From: Winogradskya consettensis
GTDB taxonomy: Bacteria > Actinomycetota > Actinomycetes > Mycobacteriales > Micromonosporaceae
Assembly: GCF_018332715.1 (NCBI RefSeq)
Contig: NZ_BOQP01000027.1
Location: 186,001 to 250,000 of the forward strand
Length of the DNA: 64,000 nt
Reading direction: 5' to 3'
Positions 9,348 to 16,475 of this stretch are shown in pieces. The position numbers were made by a program, and so were the translations under genes. Numbering within the stretch: the stretch's first letter is position 1; every line of letters begins with the position of its first letter. Under the pieces are notes generated by a model. The model was not told where the DNA came from and searched no databases. It was given only the letters and a program-made list of their open reading frames with translations.

Positions 9348-11348
9348 ATGGAAGACATCGGCCGCCGTCGCGCTCTGCTCCGGGCAGTCGCCCTGGTGAT
9401 CACCGCGGGAATCATCATCACGCTGGCTGCTCTGGCCGGCTGGCCGCACAGCACCCTGGCCGTACCGGATGGTGCCCGGTCCGGTGATCTGACAATGAGC
9501 AGATGCGACTATCAAACCGAAGCGGGCACCGTACGGGCCGAATGCGGCACCCTGGTCGTGCCGGAGAACCGGCGTGACCCGGCAACCGACCTGATCGCGT
9601 TGCCGGTGATCCGGATTCCCGCCACCGCGGCGCAACCCCGCGAACCCGTCTTCCGGCTGGGTGGCGGACCGGGCTCCACGAACATGACCTTCCCCCAGGC
9701 GAGCCGGCTCACCGCGGACCGGGATGTGGTCCTCGTCGGCTACCGGGGCGTCGACGGCTCACGGCGCCTCGACTGCCCCGAGGTGACCGGGCTCAGGCAG
9801 ACCGCGGGCGACCTCACCGGTGCGAAATCCCAGCGGGCCGCCACCCTGGGCTTCACCGCCTGCGCCCGGCGGCTGACGGGTGACGGCGTCGACCTGACCG
9901 GGTACTCCGTCGCCCAGCGTGTCGACGACCTCGAAGCCGCCCGCACGGCTCTGGGCTACCAGCGGATCAACCTGTTCAGCACCAGCGCCGGGACCCGTAC
10001 CGCGATGGTCTACTCCTGGCGTCATCCCACGTCACTGCTGCGCTCGGCGATGGTCGGTGTGAACCCGCCGGGCCACATGGTCTGGGATCCGGTGCTCACC
10101 GATGAGCAGATCTCCCGGTACGGCCGGTTGTGCGCCGCCGACAGCGGGTGCTCCGCGCGTACGGACGACCTCGCGGCATCCATGCGCGACGTCACCGCCG
10201 ACATGCCGGGGCGCTGGGGCCCGTTCGCCATCCATGCGGGCTCCGTGCGCGCCGCCAGCATGTTCGGCATGCACCACAACGGCCGCAGCTCCGCACCGCT
10301 GAACGCCCCCACCGTGATCGACGCCTACCTCAGCGGGCCGGGCGCACTGTGGGCCATGTCGGTGCTCGGCGAGCTGCAACTACCCAGCTCGATTGTCTGG
10401 GGTGAGTTCGCGTCGTTCGCCATGATCGACGCGCCCGCGGCGGAGAGCTTCTACCGGGCCGGCGGTGATCCCGGCTCAGTCCTGCGCAGCGACGGCACGA
10501 ACTTCCTCTGGGGCGGGCCGTCCGGCTATGCCACGGTCTGGCCGGACAGCCCGGACAACGCGGAATACCGGACGCCGCGGCCGAGTGACGTCGAGACCCT
10601 CCTGATCAGCGGCACTCTCGACTTCTCCACCCCGGCGGAGACGGCGACCGCTGACCTGCTGCCGCTGCTGCCGAAGGGCCACCAGGTCCTCCTGCCGGAA
10701 CGGGGTCACAGCGCCGACTTCTGGGACGACGCCGACGCCAGCCGGCACCTGCTGAACACGTTCTACGACAGCGGCACGGTCGACGACTCGGCGTTCGGGA
10801 CCCGCCCGGTCGACTTCGACCCCGGACCGCTGTCCATGCCGGCCATCGCCGCCATCCTGGCCGCTGTCACCGCCGGCGGATCGGTGCTCGCCCTGGCACT
10901 GCTGGCGGTGCTGGTCCGCGGGGCACGCCGCGGCGGATTCCGTCCCCGGGCCGGGATGTGGTTCCGGATCCTCACCGCGCTCCCGCTCGGTCTCGGCGGC
11001 TGGTTACTCGCCGTCCTGCTCGTTTGGACCCTGGACCTGAATGCGTACATCGCCGGCGCCGCCGTGGTGGTTCCCGCCGTGAGCGCCGCTGTCGGCCTCG
11101 GCACCTGGGCGGCCTGGATCCGGCACGACCGCCCCCGCCGCACCGCCCTGACTGTCGCCCTCGGTGCGGCCGTCGCGGGGGCCCTGCTCGGCTACGCCGC
11201 CGGCGCGGCACTCACCGCTCCGCTGACCGCGATCGCCGGCGCGACAGCTGCGGCGAACCTCGCCCTGGTGATCCTCGAGCTGCGGCTTCGTCCCCGCGAC
11301 CGGCAGGCGGCACCGGCTTCGGGCGATCAGGTCCCGGCCGGCATCTGA
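9348..11348 (+). CDS. Membrane-anchored alpha/beta hydrolase, tripeptidyl-aminopeptidase-like
   Basis: 666 residues from ATG 9348. Residues 11-32 form an N-terminal membrane anchor or uncleaved signal. The hydrolase has a GGGPGS oxyanion-type motif (105-110), the YRGVDGS segment that corresponds to the YDQRGxGxS of the family, a nucleophile Ser213 in STSAG, Asp in SGTLDFSTP and His in ERGHSADFW close to the end of the catalytic domain (TAP C-terminal type). After about residue 485 come four hydrophobic segments, which is unusual: most tripeptidyl aminopeptidases of this fold end after the His. The active site should face outside, with the C-terminal membrane block possibly acting as sensor or anchor. 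Divergent from a two-component system that may control it. The peptide substrate is unknown. Confidence 0.85.
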   Translation: MEDIGRRRALLRAVALVITAGIIITLAALAGWPHSTLAVPDGARSGDLTMSRCDYQTEAGTVRAECGTLVVPENRRDPATDLIALPVIRIPATAAQPREPVFRLGGGPGSTNMTFPQASRLTADRDVVLVGYRGVDGSRRLDCPEVTGLRQTAGDLTGAKSQRAATLGFTACARRLTGDGVDLTGYSVAQRVDDLEAARTALGYQRINLFSTSAGTRTAMVYSWRHPTSLLRSAMVGVNPPGHMVWDPVLTDEQISRYGRLCAADSGCSARTDDLAASMRDVTADMPGRWGPFAIHAGSVRAASMFGMHHNGRSSAPLNAPTVIDAYLSGPGALWAMSVLGELQLPSSIVWGEFASFAMIDAPAAESFYRAGGDPGSVLRSDGTNFLWGGPSGYATVWPDSPDNAEYRTPRPSDVETLLISGTLDFSTPAETATADLLPLLPKGHQVLLPERGHSADFWDDADASRHLLNTFYDSGTVDDSAFGTRPVDFDPGPLSMPAIAAILAAVTAGGSVLALALLAVLVRGARRGGFRPRAGMWFRILTALPLGLGGWLLAVLLVWTLDLNAYIAGAAVVVPAVSAAVGLGTWAAWIRHDRPRRTALTVALGAAVAGALLGYAAGAALTAPLTAIAGATAAANLALVILELRLRPRDRQAAPASGDQVPAGI

Positions 11349-11569
11349 CGGTACGGGCCGGTGCCGCTGTGCCTGCTGGGTGGCACGGTGCCCTTGAAAC
11401 TTTCACGACGTCGCGATAGTTGCGGGCGTAACACTTTTTTCAATCGCAATGTGTACCTATCTGAAAAACCTAAAACATTGGCGTTGGACGATGCCCTGCC
11501 AGGCGCCTGCGAGCCATTTCCGCTGCTAGAACGCCATAGTTAGATCGGGCGATGAGGCAATCCAAGACA

Positions 11570-11598
11570 TTGACCAACCATGTGCCTCCCGGTAGCGT
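11570..11598 (+). promoter_or_regulatory. Promoter of GH10 xylanase gene (TTGACC-N17-TAGCGT)
   Basis: A -35 element TTGACC at 11570-11575 and a -10 element TAGCGT at 11593-11598 are separated by exactly 17 nt. The predicted start site, near 11605, falls into the operator motifs that follow immediately. This is the best sigma-70-type match in the intergenic region. Confidence 0.65.
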
Positions 11599-11601
11599 TC
11601 G

Positions 11602-11625
11602 CCGAAAGTTACCGAAAGGTTTCGG
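11602..11625. promoter_or_regulatory. Putative xylanase operator (CCGAAAGTTA and CCGAAAGGTTTCGG)
   Basis: Directly after the -10 element lie CCGAAAGTTA (11602-11611) and the imperfect palindrome CCGAAAGGTTTCGG (11612-11625, arms CCGAAA/TTTCGG). A third relative, TGAAACTTTCA, is at 11395-11405. GAAA-N-TTTC palindromes have been described upstream of actinomycete xylanase genes; the position across the start site fits repression. The GH11 xylanase gene at 40682-41701 carries related motifs. Confidence 0.55.
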
Positions 11626-11784
11626 TAGGTTGCGGGTTCGTGTCGCGGCATTCCGGATGTGATCGGCTCGCTATTGCGAGGTCTGCATGCTCGCGCGGCC
11701 GACGCCGGCGACTGGGCCGCGCCTCGAGAGGGCAGCCGAATCCAAGCTGCGGGCCGCCGTGTGTGAGGTCAAGAGGGAGTGTCC

Positions 11785-14199
11785 ATGACGCAATGGAAGA
11801 GATCGAACCGGTACCGGTTGATGCTGGCCGCCGCGACAGGTCTGCTGGTGGCGGCGGGCACGGCGGTTCTCATCCCGCCCGCGGACGCGGCGGCGACCAC
11901 GCTGGGAGCCGCGGCGACTCAATCGGGGCGCTACTTCGGCACCGCTATCGCTGCGGGCAGGCTGGGCGACTCGGCGTACACCACGATCGCCGGGCGTGAG
12001 TTCAACATGATCACGGCCGAGAACGAGATGAAGCCGGACGCGACGGAGCCCCAGCGCGGCCAGTTCAGCTTCACCGCGGGCGATCAGATCTACAACTGGG
12101 CGACCCAGCGCGGCATGAGGGTGCGCGGCCACACCCTTGCCTGGCACGCGCAGCAGCCGAGCTGGTGGCAGGGCCTCAGCGGCAGCGGTCTGCGACAGGC
12201 GATGATCGATCACATCAACGGGGTGATGGCTCACTACAAGGGCAAACTCGCCGCGTGGGACGTCGTCAACGAGGCGTTCAACGAGGACGGCAGCCGGCGC
12301 ACCTCCAACCTGCAGAACACCGGTAACGACTGGATCGAGGTGGCGTTCCGCACGGCGCGGGCCGCCGACCCGTCGGTCAAGCTCTGCTACAACGACTACA
12401 ACATCGAGAACGCGACGTACGCCAAGACTGTTGCCGTCCTCAACATGGTGAAGGATTTCAAGGCGCGGGGCGTACCCATCGACTGCGTGGGGCTGCAGAC
12501 CCACTTCACCGGGGGGAGTTCGCTGCCCGCCAACTTCCAGACCACGCTGACCAACTTCGCCAACGCCGGTGTGGACGTGGCACTGACCGAGGTCGACGTC
12601 ACCAACTCCGCCACCTCCCAGTACGCCGGCCTGACCCAGGCGTGCATGAACGTCGCCCACTGCCTGGGCATCACCGTGTGGGGAGTGCGCGACAGCGACT
12701 CGTGGCGCTCGGGGGAGAGCCCCTTGCTCTTCGACGGCTCGGGCAACAAGAAGGCCGCCTACTCGTCGGTCCTCAACGCGCTCAATGCCGCCATCCCCAC
12801 GCCCTCCGGCTCGACACCGGCCCCATCGTCACCCACCCCGTCGTCACCCACCCCGTCATCGCCGGCGACGGGTGCCGGTGAGATCAGGGGAACGCAGTCG
12901 GGCCGGTGCGTCGACGTGCCGAACGCCTCCCACGACAACGGCACACGGGTGACTCTGTACGACTGCAACGGCCAGTCCAACCAGCAGTGGACCTACACCG
13001 CCGGGAAGCAGCTGACCGTCTACGGCAGCATGTGCCTGGACGCCGCCGGCTCCGGCAACTCCGCGGCGATTCAGATCTACAGCTGCAACGGTCAGGCGAA
13101 CCAGCAGTGGAACGTCAACACCAACGGCACCATCACCGGCGTGCAGTCCGGGCGTTGCCTGGACGTCTGGGGGACCGGCAACGGTCAGCAGGTCCAGTTG
13201 TACGACTGCAGCGGGCAGGCCAATCAGCAATTCCAGCTCGCCTCCACCGGCGGCGGTACCTCGCCGACATCCCCGCCGACGTCTCCACCCGCCACCTGCG
13301 CTCTCCCGTCGACGTACCGCTGGAGCTCGACCGGCTCACTGACCAGTCCGAAGAACGGCTGGACCTCGTTGAAGGACTTCACCAACGTGGTCTACAACGG
13401 CAAGCATCTGGTGTACGCGTCGAACGTCTCCGGTGGCTCGTACGGCTCGATGAACTTCGGCCTGTTCTCCAACTGGTCCGATATGGCCTCGGCGAGTCAG
13501 AACGGGATGAGCCAGGGCACGGTGGCGCCGACGCTGTTCTACTTCGCGCCGAGAAGCATCTGGGTGCTGGCCTATCAGTGGGGCCCGACCGCGTTCAGCT
13601 ACAAGACGTCCACCGACCCGACCAACCCCAACGGCTGGTCTTCTGCGCAGACGCTGTTCACCGGGAGTATCACTGGTTCCAGTACCGGGGTGATCGATCA
13701 GACGCTGATCGGTGACGACACGAACATGTATCTGTTCTTTGCCGGGGACAACGGGAAGATCTATCGGGCGAGTATGCCGATCGGGAACTTCCCGGGTAGC
13801 TTCGGTTCGTCGTACACGACGATCATGAGTGACTCGACGAACAATCTGTTCGAGGCGGTCGAGGTCTACAGGGTTCAGGGTCAGAACCAGTATTTGATGA
13901 TCGTCGAGGCGATCGGGAGCCAGGGCCGCTACTTCCGGTCGTTCACGTCCTCCAGCCTGGCCGGCACATGGACCCCGCAGGCCGCCACGGAGAGCAATCC
14001 GTTCGCGGGTAAGGCCAACAGCGGTGCGACCTGGACCAACGACATCAGCCACGGTGACCTGGTCCGGACCAATCCCGATCAGACCAAGACCGTCGATCCC
14101 TGCAACCTGCAGCTGCTGTATCAGGGCAAGGACCCCAGCGCCGGCGGTGACTACAACAGCCTGCCGTGGCGGCCGGGCCTGCTCACCCTGCAACGCTGA
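11785..14199 (+). CDS. Trimodular GH10 xylanase - CBM13 - GH62 arabinofuranosidase
   Basis: 804 residues. Start ATG 11785 is chosen over GTG 11779 because AGGGAG lies 6 nt before it. Signal peptide about 1-37. GH10 (about 40-337): acid/base Glu163 in VVNEAF, nucleophile Glu269 in LTEVDVT, and HTLAWH. A Ser/Pro/Thr linker leads to a ricin-type CBM13 (about 366-487) with three QxW repeats (NQQW, NQQW, NQQF). A second short Pro/Ser/Thr linker precedes GH62 (about 504-804): TSLKDFTNVV, GVIDQTLIGDD and NLFEAVEVYRV carry the expected catalytic acids. One secreted protein can thus cut the xylan backbone and remove arabinose side chains, with the CBM13 as xylan tether. Monocistronic, with its own promoter and a terminator hairpin at 14216. 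Confidence 0.96.
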   Translation: MTQWKRSNRYRLMLAAATGLLVAAGTAVLIPPADAAATTLGAAATQSGRYFGTAIAAGRLGDSAYTTIAGREFNMITAENEMKPDATEPQRGQFSFTAGDQIYNWATQRGMRVRGHTLAWHAQQPSWWQGLSGSGLRQAMIDHINGVMAHYKGKLAAWDVVNEAFNEDGSRRTSNLQNTGNDWIEVAFRTARAADPSVKLCYNDYNIENATYAKTVAVLNMVKDFKARGVPIDCVGLQTHFTGGSSLPANFQTTLTNFANAGVDVALTEVDVTNSATSQYAGLTQACMNVAHCLGITVWGVRDSDSWRSGESPLLFDGSGNKKAAYSSVLNALNAAIPTPSGSTPAPSSPTPSSPTPSSPATGAGEIRGTQSGRCVDVPNASHDNGTRVTLYDCNGQSNQQWTYTAGKQLTVYGSMCLDAAGSGNSAAIQIYSCNGQANQQWNVNTNGTITGVQSGRCLDVWGTGNGQQVQLYDCSGQANQQFQLASTGGGTSPTSPPTSPPATCALPSTYRWSSTGSLTSPKNGWTSLKDFTNVVYNGKHLVYASNVSGGSYGSMNFGLFSNWSDMASASQNGMSQGTVAPTLFYFAPRSIWVLAYQWGPTAFSYKTSTDPTNPNGWSSAQTLFTGSITGSSTGVIDQTLIGDDTNMYLFFAGDNGKIYRASMPIGNFPGSFGSSYTTIMSDSTNNLFEAVEVYRVQGQNQYLMIVEAIGSQGRYFRSFTSSSLAGTWTPQAATESNPFAGKANSGATWTNDISHGDLVRTNPDQTKTVDPCNLQLLYQGKDPSAGGDYNSLPWRPGLLTLQR

Positions 14200-14215
14200 C
14201 GGCACCCTGCACTGA

Positions 14216-14269
14216 CGGCGCGGGCCGTTGTCGCCAGCCTGAGTTCGGCTGGTGCGGCGGCCCGCGCCG
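14216..14269. terminator. Long hairpin terminator, bidirectional
   Basis: Perfect 12-bp arms CGGCGCGGGCCG (14216-14227) and CGGCCCGCGCCG (14258-14269), with an inner CCAGCC/GGCTGG stem. It lies between the 3' ends of the convergent xylanase and Cys-His protein genes and can serve both. No T-run, as usual in GC-rich actinobacteria. Confidence 0.7.
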
Positions 14270-14319
14270 ACGGCTTCGAAGCCATGGCCCCGGTGCGCAA
14301 GGCGCATGTCTGAACCGGT

Positions 14320-14679
14320 TCAGGCCGCGTTTTCACTCTGCCACGGGCGGTTGGTGGATGAATGCCTGCCGGAGTGCCCGGCAAAGAGGGTGCATTCCGT
14401 GTTGTCGCGGTCCAGCTCGACACGCTCCTGTTTGGCCGGACACCAGGTGTACGGATTGATCTCGGACGCGCTCAAGGTCCATTGCACCCACCACATGGTC
14501 GTGTCGACCTGCTGCCCGAGGGCGGCGTGCGATCCCTCGTGACCTTGCTCGAGTTCGCAGCCGAGCTCGGCCTGCACGCTCGGCGCGTCCGCCGGGAGTT
14601 CACCGAAGAACGCCAGTTGTGCCGCGTCGAGCGTGATGCGGGCCGGACAGCCGATCAGATCCTCGTTATCAATTGCCAT
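14320..14679 (-). CDS. Small hypothetical protein with two C-x5-H-x3-H motifs
   Basis: 119 residues from ATG 14679. Not a family I can name. The striking feature is a duplicated motif: CELEQGHEGSH (Cys41, His47, His51) and CTLFAGHSGRH (Cys96, His102, His106), separated by a Trp-rich stretch (TMWWVQWTL). The spacing of Cys and His suggests that each copy helps to bind a metal such as zinc; that is inference. No signal peptide or membrane segment, so cytoplasmic. It is divergent from the DM13 gene and converges on the xylanase. The frame is open far upstream but protein-like sequence begins only at this ATG. Confidence 0.6.
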   Translation of the reverse strand: MAIDNEDLIGCPARITLDAAQLAFFGELPADAPSVQAELGCELEQGHEGSHAALGQQVDTTMWWVQWTLSASEINPYTWCPAKQERVELDRDNTECTLFAGHSGRHSSTNRPWQSENAA

Positions 14680-14952
14680 GCATCTATGTTCTCCTCTTCC
14701 GCGAATCCCACACCTTTCTACTGAACCGGTTTTGTCCGAGCCGGAAACCGGGTGGTCGCGGGCCGTGATCGGGCTGCTCGGCTGCCCACCCCGCGGCGCT
14801 GCCCACCCCGTGACGCTGTCCGGCGCCGTGACGCGGCGGTCGCGGACGCACCTTCGAGTGCCGGGCTGCGGATCCCGGCGGCAAGACCATCGCCGAGGAC
14901 GCCGTAAGAGAATCGAAATACCGCGCGGGCACGCCTGGCTGCCGCGGCTCCG

Positions 14953-14958
14953 TAGCGT
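14953..14958 (+). promoter_or_regulatory. -10 element TAGCGT of a leaderless promoter (DM13 gene)
   Basis: TAGCGT ends 7 nt before GTG 14966. That spacing would put the transcription start on the first base of the start codon, the arrangement of leaderless actinobacterial mRNAs. It is the main reason for choosing this start. Confidence 0.5.
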
Positions 14959-14965
14959 GGGAACG

Positions 14966-15535
14966 GTGAGATCCCGCCGTCGTTCCATGCTGGTCGCGCT
15001 GACCGCAGTCGTCCTTGTCGCCGCCGCCGGTCTGTACTGGTTCCAGCCGTGGCGGCTGGTCACCGACCACGAAGTACAGGATTCCCTGCCGGCGGTGTCC
15101 GCACGGTCGATCGACCAGTCCGAGCCGGCCGCCGTTACGCAGTCCGGGCCGGCCGCCGTTACGCAGTCGGCGTCTGCCCCGGCAGGCCCTCGGGTCCTCG
15201 CCGCGGGGAACTTCGTGTCGCACGAACATGACACCCGCGGCACCGCCCAGCTGGTCCGCCTCGCCGACGGCCGGCACCAGCTCGTACTGCGCGATCTCGA
15301 GACGTCCGACGGACCCGATCTACGGGTCTGGCTGACCGACCGGGAGGTGCTCACGGGCCGCGCGGGGTGGCAGATCTTCGACGACGGCCGCAGCGTGGAG
15401 ATCGCCGAGCTGAAGGGCAACAGCGGCAATCAGGTGTACGACATCCCCGCGGGCACCGACCTGGCCGGTCTGCGCAGCGTGTCGATCTGGTGCAAACGCT
15501 TCTCGGTCTCCTTCGGCGCCGCGGCTCTGCGGTAG
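14966..15535 (+). CDS. Membrane-anchored DM13-domain protein
   Basis: 189 residues. An N-terminal anchor (SMLVALTAVVLVAAAGLYWF) is followed by a short repeated linker and then, from about residue 78, a DM13 domain: GNFVSHEHDTRGTAQLVRL, VLRDLETSDGPDLRVWLT, and the closing SVSIWCKRFSVSFGAAAL with its single conserved Cys. DM13 is a domain of putative redox or electron-transfer function exposed outside the cell; the single Cys is the proposed redox site. The linker contains a 24-nt tandem duplication (coding PAAVTQSG twice). Leaderless GTG start; alternatives are GTG 14957 and ATG 14987. No operon partner. Confidence 0.8.
   Translation: MRSRRRSMLVALTAVVLVAAAGLYWFQPWRLVTDHEVQDSLPAVSARSIDQSEPAAVTQSGPAAVTQSASAPAGPRVLAAGNFVSHEHDTRGTAQLVRLADGRHQLVLRDLETSDGPDLRVWLTDREVLTGRAGWQIFDDGRSVEIAELKGNSGNQVYDIPAGTDLAGLRSVSIWCKRFSVSFGAAALR
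15121..15168 (+). repeat. 24-bp tandem repeat, two copies, inside the DM13 gene
   Basis: Copies at 15121-15144 and 15145-15168 differ at one base. The period is a multiple of three, so the repeat lengthens the periplasmic linker without shifting the frame. Confidence 0.8.
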
Positions 15536-15563
15536 GGCAAAGCCGCGGCTCTGCAGCAGGGCA
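15518..15563 (+). repeat. 24-bp-period direct repeat across the DM13 stop codon
   Basis: A 22-nt unit beginning GCCGCGGCTCTGC occurs at 15518-15539 and again at 15542-15563 with two mismatches. The first copy contains the TAG stop. The duplication probably arose by slippage; same period as the repeat at 15121. Confidence 0.7.
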
Positions 15564-15573
15564 CGGCGCACCG

Positions 15574-16320
15574 TCAGGCGGTGACCGAGGCCGAGAACGA
15601 CGACACCGCCAGGCCGGTTCCGCCGACCCAGGGCTCGAAGCCAGCCTGAATGCTGGTCAGGTACCACGAATTCGTGATGGCGCCGCGGTTGCGTACGTCG
15701 TTGATGAAGTCCAGGACGGAGAAGCTCCAGCTCGTGATGGCCGACGGTGCCACATAGGAGATGACCGCGTTGGATCCGTTGCTGCCCTGCCAGACCTGCC
15801 AGCTCCGGCCGCCGATGGTGGTCGTGCCGACGACCGAGCCGATCGGCTGGATGCTGCCCTGGCGGTTGAACCAGATCATGATCTCCTGCTGGTTGACGCC
15901 GTTGGTCCGCGGTGTCGGGTCCAGCCAGATGTCGTACGCGGCGTCATAGGTGGCTCCGGAGACGTACGTGTAGTTGATGCTGCTGGTGGCGCTTCTGATC
16001 GCGCTCACCTGGCGCGGCAGGACCGACCCGGGCGAGCAGTTGGTGTAGTGGCAGCCGTAGTAGACGGCCGGGTACGACACGGGTGCGCCGCTCGTGTTCC
16101 CGGTGCCCCGCTGGCTGGCGATGCTGAAACCGCTGCCGGTGACGTTGATGCACTGCTCGGCGGTGGTGCCCCAGCGGTTGTTCATCACGACGTAGCGGCC
16201 ACCGATGGTCGTGCTGCCGTACTGATCGCAGATGCGGGTGTCCGCCTGGGCGGCGCCCGTGGGGGTGACGACGCTGAGGGCACCGGCGGCGAGGACGCAG
16301 GCGAGGAACAGTTTCTTCAT
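15574..16320 (-). CDS. Secreted GH12 endo-beta-1,4-glucanase
   Basis: 248 residues from ATG 16320, chosen for the signal peptide (MKKLFLACVLAAGALSVV, cleavage near AQA-DT) and AGGAGA 5 nt upstream. GH12 landmarks: CDQYGSTTIGGRYVVMNNRW at the mature N-terminus, nucleophile Glu146 in QEIMIWF, acid/base Glu229 in AGFEPW. Only the catalytic domain is present, without a cellulose-binding module, which makes it a compact beta-glucanase for soluble glucans. A CebR-like operator lies 18 nt upstream of the start, so induction by cello-oligosaccharides is likely. Converges on the DM13 gene. Confidence 0.95.
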   Translation of the reverse strand: MKKLFLACVLAAGALSVVTPTGAAQADTRICDQYGSTTIGGRYVVMNNRWGTTAEQCINVTGSGFSIASQRGTGNTSGAPVSYPAVYYGCHYTNCSPGSVLPRQVSAIRSATSSINYTYVSGATYDAAYDIWLDPTPRTNGVNQQEIMIWFNRQGSIQPIGSVVGTTTIGGRSWQVWQGSNGSNAVISYVAPSAITSWSFSVLDFINDVRNRGAITNSWYLTSIQAGFEPWVGGTGLAVSSFSASVTA

Positions 16321-16337
16321 GGAGTCTCCTGGGGATT

Positions 16338-16351
16338 TGGGAACGCTCCCA
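16338..16351. promoter_or_regulatory. CebR-like operator box of GH12 gene
   Basis: TGGGAACGCTCCCA differs at one base from the 14-bp palindrome TGGGAGCGCTCCCA known for the cellulose-utilisation repressor CebR in Streptomyces. It lies 18-31 nt before the GH12 start codon, a position suited to repression. Confidence 0.75.
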
Positions 16352-16475
16352 TCACTCTGCACCCCTTTCGTTGACGACTGAAGACGCGCTGCCTGAATTT
16401 TACGCCGATAGGATTAACCAATCGAGGTGCGACTATGTGTAGGCATTCTGGGTAAGGGCCCGCGCCGGTTTCGGC

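Larger units (their letters stand above)
11349..11784. other. 436-bp regulatory intergenic region before the xylanase gene
   Basis: No credible gene. Around 11425-11560 it is clearly AT-richer than the rest of the window, including a run of six T. It holds a TGAAACTTTCA palindrome (11395-11405), a strong promoter (11570-11598), GAAA/TTTC motifs over the expected start site, and an 8-bp inverted repeat (GCGCGGCC 11693-11700, GGCCGCGC 11715-11722) in the roughly 180-nt 5' leader of the xylanase mRNA. Confidence 0.6.

Noticed and set aside
11349..11411. Terminator after the membrane hydrolase gene
   Set aside because: Only short imperfect complementarities (GTGCC/GGCAC) are visible; not convincing.
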